64,000 nucleotides of DNA from Bryum argenteum (GCA_037043015.1 CM073329.1:5100648-5164647), one strand, 5' to 3'. Shown: positions 1 through 20,169, numbered from the stretch's first letter. The notes: generated by a model from the letters alone, not told the origin. A program made the numbers and translations.

Positions 1-1919
1 TAGGGTTAATTTCTCTTTGATAAGTAGAATTTTAGTGTGTTATGAATCTGAAATATCAAAACCTCAAAATCAAAAAAAGGTGATAGTTTACGTTATTAAA
101 AATTGATACAATTGGTTAAAATAATATTTCACATGATGATATTGACCACTTGTTACCTTAAAAAAATATCATCAGTAACCCAAAAAAATAAGTAAACCTT
201 GCCTTGATTGTGTTTGAAAAATCTATGATCTAGACGTGGTACAATAAATTGCATATGGATCTGAACTCATTTAAATTCTTGGGAAAAAACACTTCCTTAA
301 TAAAAATAAAAATAAAAATAAATAATACAACCCACACTATTTTAATTCTGCTCTAATTCCATCACCCACAGTGAAATTCGCCGAGGTCTGCTTGAGCGGT
401 GAACAATCACTCCTCGCGATGTGCACAATCGATCTCTCTCCCGAATCTCTTCAATCAGCTTCGACTTCCTGTTGAGTCTCTTGGATTCATAGTATTCAAA
501 GTTGTATGAAATACAGGAATTCAAAGAAGGATTAGAGGCCATGGCCGCGAAGAAATTGGTAGAGCATGCTGCCGATCCGGGGCTATGCAATCCCAAGGAG
601 CTTGGATTGCAATGAGATCACTCAAGCTCACTTGAAAGATTGACCATGCGCCTCTAATACCATCAGGTAAATGGACTGCGGAAATTCTTAACCCTAAATC
701 TTTGAGCTGAATTATACCTCTGATTGAGATTTTTTGTTTCGAGTGCAATGGAATTCCAGAAAATTTATTAGTTTGCGAATTTGATAGCGCGCTCACTCTG
801 AGTCTAGTTCAATAGGCTCGAGCTCGTGTGCTATCCGATGCCTGCACGTTTCGCAAGGTGATTTAGGTGATGGATTATTTACATGTTTGATCTTAATTTC
901 TGGTTGTGCGAGCTTCTTGTATCAATGCCTTAATAAGGTTTAGTGTTTGAGCTTAATAGCGATATCTAGTTCAAATTATTGTAGATTGTGAATGCCTGTT
1001 TACTAATAATGAGCTTCCCGGAAGTTTGCCAGTTTTGTAGTTGCAAGGAGATCGCTCTGTAATTACTGGTCATTCATTAGTTCCTTTCTGTTATGTCTAG
1101 ATTGCTTCGAGAATTGTGATCGGCAATCCAGTTGCTTGGTTCATTGGATCGCAACTTTTGTAGTGTCTGGAGGTGTTAGGGTGCGTTTATTTGGTTAATT
1201 TCGAGCTCGATGTCTTTTCGTGCCCACATTTCTAGGGTTTAGTTTTTCTTCATGGATAGGCAATCCATCCGATCAATCGTTAGCTCAAGGTTCTACAATG
1301 TGTTTCTCCTTGCGTTCATGACTCACTCACCTTTTCTCCTCGATTTGCGGTGCCTTTTGGAGCCATTCCCCTTATTGTAAGTCCAGCATGCAGGAGTTGG
1401 AAATGATTTTGTCCATAGCAGTGTGATGAGCACATTCTCGGATCCTGTTCTAGGTCTGTTTCAGAGATATAGGGGTTCAAGAGTGCTTCAACTTCGTTGT
1501 TGGATGACGTAAGTGTTATAGTATTGTCTACAGCAGAAGCTTGGAATCACCGTGCCGGCCTTAACTTGTTTCTTTACTTGTGCGTGGAAGCACAGTCGAG
1601 GTTAATGAGTGTTTTTGGAATTTTGTGAAATGGACAGGTTTTGCTTTGTCTTTGGGGTGTCCTTCGAGCGAGTAGAGCTGTGGTACTAATCCTTTCACAG
1701 GCTGTGATCATATGTTACAATCGGCAGTATCACCGAAGGATTAACTGAGTAGACTGAAAGCATCGGCCAGAAAGCTTCAAACCAATGGAGAATTGACACT
1801 AATTTTTCGAATTGCATTTATTGCTTGCAGTGACGGTTTGGCAACAAGCAGGACGATGAATCGAAGTCTCTTCACTGACGATCAACAAGCTTAAGTTGTC
1901 ATTCTAAGGTTTGGGTACA
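1..1919 (+). promoter_or_regulatory. Upstream region and probable intron-containing 5' leader of VPS16
   Basis: No coding segment was recognised here. The first ~340 bases are AT-rich with a short aaaaat run. From about 350 composition becomes more balanced, as in a transcribed leader. A good donor (catcag/gtaaat) lies at 667 and a good acceptor (ttgcttgcag) ends at 1830, so an intron of about 1.16 kb in the 5' UTR is plausible; the leader would resume at 1831 and reach the VPS16 ATG at 1920. A telobox-like aaccctaa lies near 691. Leader structure is inference from splice consensus only. Confidence 0.4.
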
Positions 1920-4900
1920 ATGGCAATATCGATAGCGGCGGAATGGGAAGCACTCTACAATCGGTACTACCGGAAGCAGGAGTTGTACACGATGTGTTGG
2001 AACAGTGTGGATTTGAGTCGCCACAAAGTGGCATGTGCGAGATATGGAGGACCAGTAGCCATGGTTCGTGATGAATCGAAGATGGTGCAGCTGCGAGCAG
2101 AGTCTGCTCGAGCGAAGCTGCTTATGTTCTCATCGTCGGGGAAGCTTTTATCTTCAGTCCCATGGGATCGTCCCGGTGGTCGGCTTATCGCTCTTGGGTG
2201 GACGGACGAGGAGATTCTTCTGGCTGTTGTGCACGACGGCACCATATTCCAATACAATATCCACGGGGAGCTTATTCCGGAGCAGCTATCCTTGGGACAA
2301 GAGTGCTGGGATCAGGGAGTGGCCGATTGTGTCATCTGGGGGAGCGGCCTTGTTGCGATCACTGAGCATAATCAGTTGTTTAGTATCCCAAATCTGGAGT
2401 CCCAGAAGGTTGTCAAACTTGCGGATCCTCATCTGGAGGATCCCCCACATTGTATGGCTGTTGTGGAACCGCTCTATACTCTCTCTGGAAACTTGGAAGT
2501 TCTCTTGGCTGTCGGATCCTCCGTTCTCATGGTGGACGCTGAGAATGTGCAAGACCAGATGGTTGATTTTGGACCTATTCAAAAGATGACCCTATCATCA
2601 AACGGAGGTTTTATCGCCTGTTTCACTCACGATGGTCGCCTTCTCGTCGTCAACGCAGATTTTAGCAAGACCTTATTGGAGCACTTAACAGAGGTCTGTT
2701 GGTTACCCTCATTCTGCCATTGGAGAGATGTTGTTATTGAACATTTGCTCACATTCATGTATTGTTGCTGTGGATATTGCAGTCAGCTTTGCCACCAGAG
2801 CAGCTCGTATGGTGTGGCGTTGACAGTGTTCTCCTTTATTGGGAAGAGCAGCTTGTCATGGTAGGCCCTTACGGTGATGTGGTCAGATTCTCGTACGATG
2901 AGCCGATTGTTCTGATTCCTGAATGTGATGGCGTTCGCATATTGTCCAACACGTACATGGAGTTTTTGCGTAAGGTGCCCGACTCTACAGTTTCGATCTT
3001 CAAGATTGGCAGCACTTCTCCTGCAGCCATGCTATTTGATGCGTTAGAGCAATTTGACAAACGAAGCGCAAAGGTATGTCTATTTCTTTCTGTTCCTCTC
3101 TATATTGTACAAGAATGCTTCATGATCTAATATGTCGGCATGTTGGTTGTTACCATCAGGCCGATGAGAACATCAGACTGATTAGTGACAAACTCCCGGA
3201 GGCAGTCGCGGATTGTATTGATGCAGCAGGGCATGAATTCGACATCTCCCTACAACGTACTCTACTGCGAGCTGCTGCTTATGGCAGAGCATTTTGCAGG
3301 TTGAAACTTTGAGTCAACTTTTCCCATAAGGAAGCAATTTGTTGCATGAGTTCGTAATCATCAGTTTTCTGTGTACCCCGTTTTTTGTTTCTGTAAATCT
3401 GGCAAGATGGATGGAACTGTAATTCTAATGCGCTGCTTTCTCTTCGCAGGAAGTTCGACAGGGATCAGTTTCAGGATATGTGTAGGACTCTCAGAGTACT
3501 GAATGCTGTTCGCCAGTTTGAGATTGGAATTTCTTTGAGTATTCAACAGTTCAAGGTAGTTGTTTCATCCCACGTCTACTTTTTCCGGCCCTGTTTATTA
3601 TTGCCTTTATAAAGACCTCAAATTACGATATCAGTTCCTATGCACCTTATACCATGGCACTCCACGTCGTCGCTCTGAAAGTCTTACAATATGTCCAGGA
3701 GCTTACAGCTACAGTTCTTGTAGAGAGACTCGTGAATGCTCATCGACACCTTTTAGCTCTACGCATATCGGAGTATCTGGATCTAAACAAGGTCAGTGTC
3801 GCGTTCTACCATCAAAGTTGCTGTTTTGATGTTAGTTGTATCTTCTCTTCGTCATAAATATAATGCTAAGTAGATGATGCTAAGTACTCTTGGTGGTGAA
3901 CAGGAAGTTGTGCTGGTACATTGGGCATGTACTAAGATCATGGCATCAAGTGATGTTCCAGACGCAACCCTTCTGGAGGTCTTATTAGACAAGGTATCCT
4001 TTCTTTTTGAGCTAAGCTTCTGATGATGCATCCCAGTTACCGGCGACAGCTTACTTTGACGGTGTTTCTCTTTTGAGATCTAAAACCATGTTTCTAGTCA
4101 AAGCACTAAATCAGACGTTTTGTTATGAGATATGCAGCTGAAAGCGTGCCCGGGAATTTCGTATGCTACTGTGGCTGCTGATGCACATCGGAATGGGCGG
4201 CAGAAACTTGCTGCGGCTCTTTTGGACTACGAACCACGTGCTTCTGAGCAGGTACTTCAGAGGATTAGATGAATTAACTGCATTTTATGTGTGAGAATTG
4301 GGTTCTCACTTTATGGTTTTTTCTTGAAACGTAGGTTCCTCTTTTGACGAGTATGGGCGAAGAGGAGAGAGCACTTGTTAAAGCCATCGAGAGTGGCGAC
4401 ACCGATCTGGTCTACTTTTCAATTCTGCACATATGGCGCCAAGTGAGTTTCATCACCTTGATTGTAAAACTTGTCAGCTTGCTACTTGCTTCTGAAATTA
4501 ATTGCTATGGATCGAAGTGGGAGTAGAATGGGAGTCCTGGCTCGCCTCATAAGATAGTCTCATTCAACCCATATCTTCAAGCGTATCTTGTCAATATTGC
4601 TCACAAACATTGTATCATGGAATGAGTATGTGGATACTATCTTACGAGACTACTTTCTATCGGCCTGCACAGAAATCTCTGCCAGACTTCTTCCGCATTA
4701 TTCAATCGAAATCTCTTGCTCGCAATCTGTTCATTGCTTATGCCAGGTACTTGGCTGATACTCTTCGGTACTTCCAGTCAACATTTGGGTCAAATTCTAT
4801 GTGCCAGTAGCTGGCTTTTCGAACTTTTTACACAAACGTTTCGCTCACAAGGATTTGACCTGCTTAAGAATCAGTAATGAGCGAAGTTTACACTTTGAAC

Positions 4901-6526
4901 CATATGAAATTGTTTAGTTTCATCTGCGCCTAATGTTTTGATCTGTTGCAGGCAAAACGAGCCTGAGATTTTGAAGAAATTTTTCATATCAATTGGTCAA
5001 ATTCAGGTACTCATCACACTCATGATAGGTTCTTTATGCATATGGTAGATTTTGACAAATTTGTGAAGCCCATCTTCTTATTTGGTAATGTGGCTGATCA
5101 ATTGGCCCTTATGGCTGGAGATTCTCTGGGTGCTGCTCTTGGGTACTTCGCAAATTCGTAAGACCTTAGAAATTCTCATGCCAGAGCCTGTTGACGGCAT
5201 TCTGATGTAGCCGACTAATCTTACGGGAGCTGTGGATGAGCAGAGTGCCGCTGAAGTCGTTTTGAGAGAGTCGTGGAGTTATTCTCGCAGCATAGGAAGT
5301 CGCTCTGGGTCAGCTTTGCAAGGGCCCCGCTTGAAAACAATAGAGGAAGCGAGTGAGTTGTATGCACAGACCAAAGAGCACAATTTCGAAGCAAAGGCAG
5401 CTGAAGAACAGGCGAGGCTGCTCAAGTACGCTCTTGTTCCTCCTAGTCTTCACGAAAACCATTTCTTTCTGTTTGTAGATCTCACACGAATGCATTTTCT
5501 GACAGGTTGCAACAAGAGTTTGAAATATCCACGGGACAGTCATACTTTGTGGACTCCAGTGTCAGTGATACGATACGAACACTCATTACCTTGGGCAATA
5601 ACCGAGCTGCCACAAGAGTGAAGACGGACTTCAAGGTATTGACTCCATTATTTCCGAGGTTCTATCCCTGTTGCTAGTGATGCTTGATCTGTCCTTTCTT
5701 TACGGCTACTGGTTATTCATCTGGATTTAGAGTTTTATCGTGGCCGTTTGGCTTATTTTCAGCTATTAAAGAAAAGTCCACCTTATTCTACAGTGTCTCA
5801 ATTAGGTTCCATGATGTAAGCTTTAGGTGTAGGTTCGTATCAAGCAGGTCTATGCATGCTTCATTATTTCTTGAATCTGGATATGATATTCATACTATGG
5901 AACTCATGGCTATTCTCCTAATAAACGTCAGAACATGGTTTTATGTGTTGTCCAGGTCCCAGACAAGCGATTTTATTGGCTGAAAGTATTTGCACTCGCA
6001 ACCGCGAAGCAGTGGGATGCACTAGAGAAGTTTTCGAAAGAGAGAAAACCTCCTATTGGTAAGAGGTTACACTTATCTTGATGCAAAATCTCCTATCCAC
6101 AGAATATAATAGTCTTGGAGTCTCATCTCCCCACACATGGAAACTTTCTCAACCTGGGCAGCAGTGTAAATTTCTGATGTGGGCTTGTGCAGGATTCAAA
6201 CCGTTCGTTGAGGCTTGCATAGAAGAAGAGGAAAATGAGGAAGCCTTGAAGTATATTGTGAAGCTGACGGATCCTCAAGAGAGAGCCGAGGTATGCTTCT
6301 TTTGAATGTGATTTACTGAGTTACAGTTAAGGACATTCAACACTAAACTACTTGTATGGTATGGTTTCAGGCGTACGCGCGGATCGGAATGGTGAAAGAA
6401 GCGACCGAAGCTGCCGCACAAGCCAAAGACAGTGAATTGCTGGGCAGATTGAAATCCACGTTTGGACAGAATACAGCCGCTGGGGCTCTCTTTGATACTT
6501 TACGTGATCGCTTGTCATTGACTTAA
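1920..6526 (+). CDS. VPS16: VPS16, core subunit of HOPS/CORVET tethering complexes
   Basis: Vacuolar protein sorting protein 16 (VACUOLELESS1 in Arabidopsis), a core subunit of the HOPS and CORVET complexes that tether late endosomes and vacuoles before SNARE fusion. Fifteen coding exons join in frame: 1920-2693, 2783-3073, 3160-3299, 3450-3555, 3699-3791, 3904-3993, 4138-4251, 4335-4442, 4673-4746, 4952-5006, 5244-5425, 5506-5635, 5956-6058, 6193-6290, 6371-6526. The product is about 837 residues (Arabidopsis about 858): an N-terminal beta-propeller (exons 1-2) and a C-terminal alpha-solenoid. Segments such as PECDGVRILSNT, DAAGHEFD and LALRISEYLD match the plant family as I recall it. The ATG at 1920 is preferred; the frame is open three codons further upstream without an ATG. 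A poly(A)-like aataaa lies at 6623. No break was seen. Confidence 0.95.
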
Positions 6527-8050
6527 TGAGCGAGGTAACTTTCTTCATGCATTCTTGTTTGTACATTTGGTGTATTCTGGTGGTTCATCTTGTAACGTTG
6601 GTCTTGATTGAGAGGCGCTTGTAATAAAGAGTGGGTTGGGTGTCGGACATTGTTCATTGACCGTGTCCCGTAAGGAGGGTACTTGGCCCAAACTCCCATT
6701 TGTCCCACTGTGGGTCACAATTGCAGGATGCACGCATAAATGTCTGGAAAAAAGGCTTATGCAATCTTCACTGCTAAAATCACAGACAACAAACACAAAA
6801 GGTCCAAGCATATATACAACATAAGACCACAGATAGTTGCTTTCCATCTCCCAGCAACTAATTGTCACGCATTGATACCCAACTTCGTTCCAAGCTACAT
6901 CAATATAGAAAGTTTGAGTGTTTGAGAGCTTCACTTGCAAGTATTAGTAATTGCTATAAATTTGCTCATTTAAGTGCACTCAAGCATCTGCTGCAGGAAG
7001 ACGCGACCAGGAAACGTCAGAAATGCCGAACACAACAAAGTCATAACTTTAGCTAATGGGTCCATATGTAAGACGGTGGCAAACGATGGTTTCAGAAGCA
7101 AAATATCATATTAGAAACAATAATTAGTGACAGAAAGTAGGGTTCCACAGCTAGAGATGATGAAATAGAGTTGGCCTTGATATTCAATCGACAAGGACTC
7201 TAATTCTAAATTTGTCCTGATGACAGCCAATAAAGCACTTCCCTACATACTGAAGTTGACAATTAGAAAATTAAAAAAACTCGGTATCAGTGCACAAGCC
7301 TGGTACCATTTGACGTTTTGCAAAGGAGGAATAGCAATGCTCAAACATGGTTCACTTATCTGTCGTCCAACAACACGATTAAATCCATTGATAAGGTTGT
7401 TGTGCTTGAAACTGCTCTCATGCATACAAAAGATCAGTCATTGGCTCAGAACCTCAGCTAGTCTATCAGAAAATTTCATTCAATCTGAACGAACGAATTC
7501 TTGAACAACTTGCAACTCTAAAATGATCTGGAACTGGTAAAACTAGTATCATGCTGGTACAAGCTGCACAGCAATCATGTTTGATAAAACATCCAACTAT
7601 GGCTACCTCCCGTTCAGCCCATGAAGTTGAGCTTCTTCATGACTTTAGCAAGTGCAAGGGGAGCAATCGACGGCCGGCGAAGCTGTCGTCTTTGCTTGGG
7701 GGTCTGCAATGGTCCATCAATTCAAGGCTATTAGCAAAGCTTATTCACAATAAAATGCCATTGTATGCCCTCTAACAAAAGGCAGGATCTTTACGCACTC
7801 CATGCACAAACTGATGTACTACTAGAGCCAAAGATAAGAGCATGCCTTTGAATGAGCATTGTGCCGTGTGCCAGATCTCCATCGTTTATACTCTCCGTTC
7901 GCCATTCCCCTGAACCGCTCCTTATACGACCTGCATCACCCTCCTCCCAAGGTTGTTAATCATCCATCTATACAATGTTACATCACGAGAGCCGAAAGGT
8001 CTCTAGCTATCGAGAAACGAAGTACTGACACAATGAAACGAGGAACAAGC
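6527..8050. other. Intergenic, no gene recognised
   Basis: 3' flank of VPS16, with the likely polyadenylation signal at 6623, then about 1.3 kb with only short shadow reading frames. The right part probably contains the 3' UTR of the minus-strand gene ending at 8051. No repeat or RNA gene was recognised. Confidence 0.5.
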
Positions 8051-8583
8051 TTACGAGTAAGCCTTGATCTTCGTCTTCTTCAATTTGGTTAGCGTCCGCC
8101 TCTGCTGCACCTGCGCATGCAGCACTTTCCTTTTAATGTTCTCGCATACCAGCCAGAGCTTCTGCCAATATATCCCGAAGTCGATCGCCGCATTCAACCA
8201 CATGTGTTTAGGTGTTGTGTATTGGAGAACAAGATATAGCATCTCTCTCCCCCACAACTCGTATCTCTTGACCTTGGTGAATGCCGAAAGCGTGAAAGTA
8301 GAGTTCAGGTTCAGAAACTTACATGAGCGAGGTTAGTCGTTGTGCATCCAACCTTGCAATTGACCTCATTCCTGAAGCCAGGAACTAACGAGCTCGCTGA
8401 ACAACTTGGAAACAAGCTACAAGTTGACAGACTTCTGCTGGCCAAACCATAACGTTGAAGCAGACTAGTTCTCGTCACATCTATGCATGGAGTAGGAGCA
8501 TGCACAATACGATGAGCAGTGTTTGCAGTTGCTAGTCGACTAGCAGGCAGCAACAGACGTTGCAGCACTTGCCTGCCAGACAT
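8051..8583 (-). CDS. Small putative mitochondrial protein, two exons, unknown function
   Basis: Two minus-strand segments join in frame: exon 1 8583-8323 (87 codons from ATG) and exon 2 8272-8051, separated by a 50-nt intron with a strong donor (gtaagtttct) and acceptor ccaag. The product is about 160 residues. The N-terminal ~60 residues are rich in Arg, Ser, Leu and Ala with almost no acidic residues, and include RSLSTCSL, as expected for a mitochondrial presequence. The C-terminal part is aromatic and then strongly basic (QQRRTLTKLKKTKIK before AYS and stop), the size and style of a small organellar inner-membrane or ribosome-associated protein. I do not recognise the family. The intron is at the short end for plants, so the model needs transcript support; it could also be two unrelated open stretches. 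Confidence 0.45.
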
Positions 8584-10294
8584 TGTGGGACCTTACACTC
8601 CCCCAAAATGACAATGGCGCGGATTATCACACGGCCTGCTTCAGTGGCACACATGCATAAGTTAACCTCCGCCCCAGCCAAGCAGCACGACCGCAACATT
8701 GGGCATCCTATACTCTACTGCAATACAGAAAAATCAGATAGAGTCTGCCTAAACCGGATTCGCCTCAGATATCTATGTATCAATAATACGTTAAAGGGCA
8801 AAGCTAAACGTATACTGTGACAATTTTACACACCTTGACAAAGATGAGTAAAATTGACGAAAGAGGAACGAATGCAAGTTTCTTACACAATCAGCATAGC
8901 AAGTTGGCAAGAGTAACCCAGAACCCTAACTCAGCTACATTGTAAGTCGAGCGAGAATGCTCGATTCCTGCCGCGACCAGCTGCATTGTCCATAAAAGGC
9001 AAGATCCTCCCTTTTGTACTACTTTTCTGATTGACTTAACCTGCGACGCAAATCTCATTTTTTTGATGATTCCAAACGATTGCTGCTGAGCCCGTCATAA
9101 TTGCTACCGAACTACACGATGAAGAATGGGAGAGGACCATTATACTCCAGTCACCTAACGCCAGCGAGCTTAAACCCTTGCAATCCAAATATAGTGATAA
9201 CAGATGCAGATTACTAAGGCGAATATATTTCCGGAATCAGAGGACCACGAAATGACCTAAAATTCAACCTGAGACAGATGCTGAAAGTGAATCATTTGAA
9301 ATACGCCAATGACCTAAAACCCTAATTCAGCTACAATGCAAGACTGTCCGAATGCTGACCAAATATTCGTGTATCAGTAAAAGAAAGCCCCAGGGAGCTA
9401 GAACTCTAACAATGCGACAGAAGAAACTCAAAATATGAACGATCAATTTTACTCCTGGTGACCACGTGGAGCTCAGATTCATACAGGGGGTTGATATAAA
9501 CTCTCACATTACTACTTTGGATTGTGAACATCCTCGGATCAGATATGCGATACACGCTTGGAAATGAGTAGGAAATGCATTGATAACGAGAAAAACTGAC
9601 GACTGGGTCAATTCAGACGCTAAAAAGCTCAAAAAAATTCCACTAAACGAGCAATACCTTTCACGAAGCGGTTGCGGCCGCTTCCGCATAATCGAAATTT
9701 GATGAGACGCGCACAGATCGATCCAACGCGAGGATTGAAAATCGATGTGCCAGCAGCTGAGGAGCTGAAGAGGGAGCAAGACGACGATGTTCTCCTTGTT
9801 CCTATTTGGGGAACTATGGGAACGTTGTTCGCATGTTGGGAACTTCAAAACTATCTTACTCTCTTGAATAGCACATTTATAACCTTTGCCCTTCGAGCCT
9901 ATTTGAGCCACTCAAAACTTTTAACAATTCCATTGTACTAATTAAAAAGATTGGTAAAACTAATTTGAGACTTTTGAACATTGAGATGTAAGATCTTGAA
10001 GTCGATTCACGTGTTTATGTCATTGCGTTGTCAAAATTTTATTTTGTGAATGTGTTGTGCAAAATTATGAGGTATTGAATTTGGAAACATGAATTGCCTT
10101 GTTGGAAAGATATGGGAAAAGTCTCATCTATTGAAATTGAAAATAGTATTGTCTCCTACTTCGGTATCTTAAGTCATTTGTAACCTAATTGAAGCTGATT
10201 TTATAGAACACAAATTTTCATATAAAAGAAATGTTGCAGATTTGTCAAAGTTACCTAAGAACCAAAAGTTTAGAGGTTCTAAATTAGACCAAGA
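8584..10294. other. Intergenic, with one imperfect local repeat
   Basis: No gene recognised. A stretch at about 8921-8960 (accctaactcagctac and following) recurs in diverged form at about 9313-9353, a small local duplication containing telobox-like accctaa. Longer frames at 9504-9911 (-) and 9672-9941 (+) overlap each other, lack recognisable motifs and were not accepted. 9912-10294 is AT-rich and probably the 3' flank of the GLR gene. Confidence 0.4.
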
Positions 10295-15984
<5,690 letters not shown>

Positions 15985-18900
15985 GCTCTTTAGTACGTAA
16001 ACTTTTTAGTCCCACCTCACCCAAGTTCTACCTCCTGGGGCATATAGGTCAAATACTTAACCCTTTCCTGCCAAATGTAACGCCACCACGACCATCTCAA
16101 CCATTCACTTGGATGCCAATGCAGATTTTAGAGCAACTCTAAATCCACCATGAATGACCCCTCATTCCAAAATAGTATCTACATTATAATAAAAGGTGAG
16201 TTTAGGCTGACTATATTTAGGCTTATTATATTTGATAAATTGATTAAAGCGCAATTTGTAATGATCACAACTTGAACATTCAAAAAGCTCAACCGCCTTA
16301 TCCAAACTTACATACCTGTGTATTTCTTTCACTATAAAAGAACTTCTATTCAATAGATGTAATGAATTGTGTCATTGACTTCTCACCTTAGAACAAAACG
16401 TTATGATCTTTAGTCAGAGATGAAATTTTTTTATGAAGCAAGGTAGGGAATGGCAAACACTAGCAATGCTCGAATCAATAATTACCACCCTCCTTTAAGT
16501 ATTTATTGATCCCCTGCACCAAAAAACTTACAAATTCGTGTCAATTCAAGTATACAATATTTACATTTGTAGCTCTTTAAACAAGACCACATCCCTAAAT
16601 ATGATGTATAATTGCTCTCATTTAGCTCTCGAATCACTAAAAGGATTGGTTCTCATAGAGTATCTTTGTAAGGTTTTGTTGCTACACTTATGATGATTCT
16701 TAGAACTTATTTCAAATATCATCAAGGTCAATTTGCAAATTTTAGATATAAGTAGGAGGTCATGTACACATCTTAAATGAAAAAAGTTCTCATTTGTAGT
16801 TTTTAATCAATTTGCACTATATTTACATATATATTGCCTTTATGTCTCACCAAAATGAAATGTCAAAAATGTACCTCCCGAAATTCGTAAGCTAAAACCA
16901 ATGTGTACTAAGAGTTGGAGCAATTGTAAGTCATATGTGCATCTTCATTCAACAAAATATCAAAGTAAATGTATCATTAATTTGTAAGAATAGTACAGAG
17001 AACATGAGCTCTCTAACTCAATTTTACTCCAAGTCTCTTGCATTTATTACATGTTATTAAAGTACAACTAATGAAAGGAAATTGGCCCATTGATGTTTAA
17101 TAACAACTCAATGATGACTAATAAATCTTGAGATTAAAAATAAATAAATTTATATCACGTCCTTTTTTCACCTTAAAATCTATATACTTTTTCTACCTTA
17201 CAATCCAAAAACTTTGGCATTTATTTTTTGCCACCCTTGCCCTAAAGCTGTAATAAACTCATATTAGTTTTCCATAAAAAAATTCATAATAGTAAATGGC
17301 TGTCAATTATCATTTAGAGTGTTTTAACTTTCTCAAATTTATACGACACAAAGACACCTACTTTTTATTGTTTAAGATTAAAGAACAATGATTATGTTGT
17401 TTTGCACATTGCAGCCAATGATATTGTAAGGTATAACCAATCCATACAAGCATATGTATACCATCAATAACTACTTTGTATAGTCAAGAGTATATGTCAT
17501 TAAGTTCTTAATGCAAGATCATTAAATAACTATCTTGACTTCCATTTATATAGTGAGAAGTTTGTGATGACTTTATAAAAATCAAATACATCTTAGTTAT
17601 CCAATTCACTATAACCAACCATAGTTTAGAGAGAGTTTATTAGAATCAAACCCATTTTCAAAGTTTTCATGTAATTTATAGCACCTATTTCCTACGCATT
17701 CATAACTATTTTGACTTTATATAGTATCAAGTCTATTTTTTTAATAAATTCTTCAAGAACCCTTGATCTGATATACTATCTCCAAAGTCCTCATTGAGAC
17801 CACCCAACAATTTGTTTTTTCATAACCATGACTAGAGATCTTGTTCTTCTTTCTTGTTTCATCTACAAATTATACTAATACAAGAGCGTAGAAATGGATT
17901 CGTGATTGAAATTTGAATATAAAACAAAAAAGTCTAACACATTCACACCCGAATTCAACTTAAAACTTTTCGTACACAAAGGATCTCATATCCTAAAGTA
18001 TAACTTTGTGAACTCAATTTATGAAATACTTTATACATAATTCAAAATATCAATACCAACTTAAACCCACCACTATCACATACATCGTTATAACCTTGCT
18101 CCATATTAATTACCTAGCTATATTTAATTTTTCAACCATGAACTGTGAAAATTCTTGAATGACCATGAAACATCAACTTGGAAAAAATCCAACAAAGATG
18201 AAAATGTCACTCCTTGTACTACAAACATACAACAAACAATTAATATTGGAACTCAGAATGTTTAATTTCAGTTCTATGGATGGTGTAAGAGTCAATGAAA
18301 AACTATAGGATAAGTCTATAGAACCTTATCAGTAGTTCATAAGCTTCAAGTACCATAAAAAACATATGTAAATTTCCCTAACAGATCGAAAACTAGTTCA
18401 ATTTTCCAATGCCTCGGTTGCCACGCCAACGAAGGAGGAGCTGCAACCGATGCATCATTCAAAAAACAAAAATTAAATTATTGCAGATAGAATGGAGAGT
18501 GACTGCGCTATTGTTCGATGTCAGTAAGCAACAAACGATGCGGCAAAATGTAACAACACATTCAAACTAAAACTTACATTCATCAGAGGAGCAATTTCTC
18601 TATGAAAAAAAAATGATGGTCTAGCTCAACAATCGGTGAGTATTTGTATGGAAAAAAAGGGTTTGGTCCATTCACAAGCGCCCCATTCAAGGAAGTGCCC
18701 CATTCAAGGAATAGTACAATTGATAAGGTATAGAGTCACTCATTCCCTTCCAACTAGAGTCACCTATATTTTCAAATTGTGAGATGTATCGTTATCCCTT
18801 TTTTGAACATTTTGTTAAATTCCACAAATCAAGAATATTTCTCTTCTTGGTGCCTCTACCTTAGTACTTCTAAACTTTCCATTAGGTACCAATAAAAACA

Positions 18901-20169
18901 AGTCCTATATATAAAACGAAACATTTAGGAATTCATAGAATAATCCAACTTCAACTCTTCCTTGGTGAAGTCAATAAATAAAAGTGGTATTAGATATCAT
19001 AAAACAATACATGGTAGGAGGGGTAACATTACAAATAGTAAAAGGATGATATCATAAAGGAAAAAATAGAGGTTGGAGGGATGACATTACATAAATAAGA
19101 TGTGATGAGGAGACACAAGTACATTCTAGTAGTATCGTATATTAGGATAATTTGATTCATGCTCATTTACACGTAATTCCACAAGGGCAATCAAGCAATT
19201 GGGTATTTGAGAATAAAAGGAAAATGTATTCAAATGTGATCATTTAGGAAGCACATATTTGAGTGTGGAAGTGTTTAGTAAGACTAGATTTTTTTAGTAA
19301 TAAAGAATGCAACATTTTAAATTTTTTTATTTTTTTATTTTTTATTTTTTTTATTTTTATAGATATACATATTTTTTTAATTTTTTTTTTTTTTTTTTTT
19401 TTTTTCAAAAATGGGGGTGTACATGCATGTATGGCGAACTACTCCTTTGCTTCAAGGGGGGTTTTCATTATGGGGCCCCAAATTGGTGGGCTGTGTAGGT
19501 AAAGGAGTGGGTACACTTGTTAGGTGAGGCTCATGTGATATCTGCTCCTTTCACTTTTCATCAAATTTAGGATGTCAAATAGTAAGGTGGCCAATAATGG
19601 CGCAATTTTCAGCACAAAAATAAATAAAAACTCGAGTCCCGGTTAAGGGGCCAGCGTGAATAAAGTGTCCGTTTGTAGTGCGTGTGACCCTATGCCCACA
19701 TGAAAACAAAGGGATACTCGGAAATTCTACATAATAAGTAAGTGTGAGTTACTGAGGGTCCCTTTACACTATAGAGCAAGAGCAATGACTAAGAAAATTG
19801 TAATCATTTTCATGGTCATGGCTCTTGAGCAAGAGCTGTGATCATGATAAATCAGAAATAAGTTTTTGAGTGGCTTGGTCACTCTTGGGGTGTAAAGTGG
19901 ATTTGGAATGTGAGAAGTTTGAGCTTAATCTTCTAATATAAAATCAATCTTTGATATGCATTGAAACTATTTCATAAAATGGAAAAATCTCAAATTGGTC
20001 CTAGTCTAGAATTCATGGATGGGTTGAGATTTAGTTGAATATGCAATATATATTGAAGTTCAAAACTTTTAAGTCTTGGGCTCCAGAATAATCTCCTTTT
20101 GTTGATATGCTCATATGGTCATTACCCTGTATGTTGAAAATCAACAAAATGGATGACAAGTTGAGACTT
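15985..20169. other. AT-rich intergenic DNA upstream of GLR
   Basis: The first ~150 bases are presumably GLR promoter. The rest is very AT-rich with no reading frame above 100 codons that carries a motif. A short direct repeat (gccccattcaaggaa, twice) lies near 18680-18710 and a long T-rich tract at about 19318-19405. Open frames through the T-tract (poly-Phe) are artefacts of composition. Probably decayed repeats, not classified. Confidence 0.5.

Noticed and set aside
9504-9911. 135-codon minus-strand frame overlapping an 89-codon plus frame
   Set aside because: No domain, no splice partner, and both strands open; insufficient support.
19263-19502. Poly-Phe plus-strand frames
   Set aside because: They read through a T-rich tract; no coding signal.
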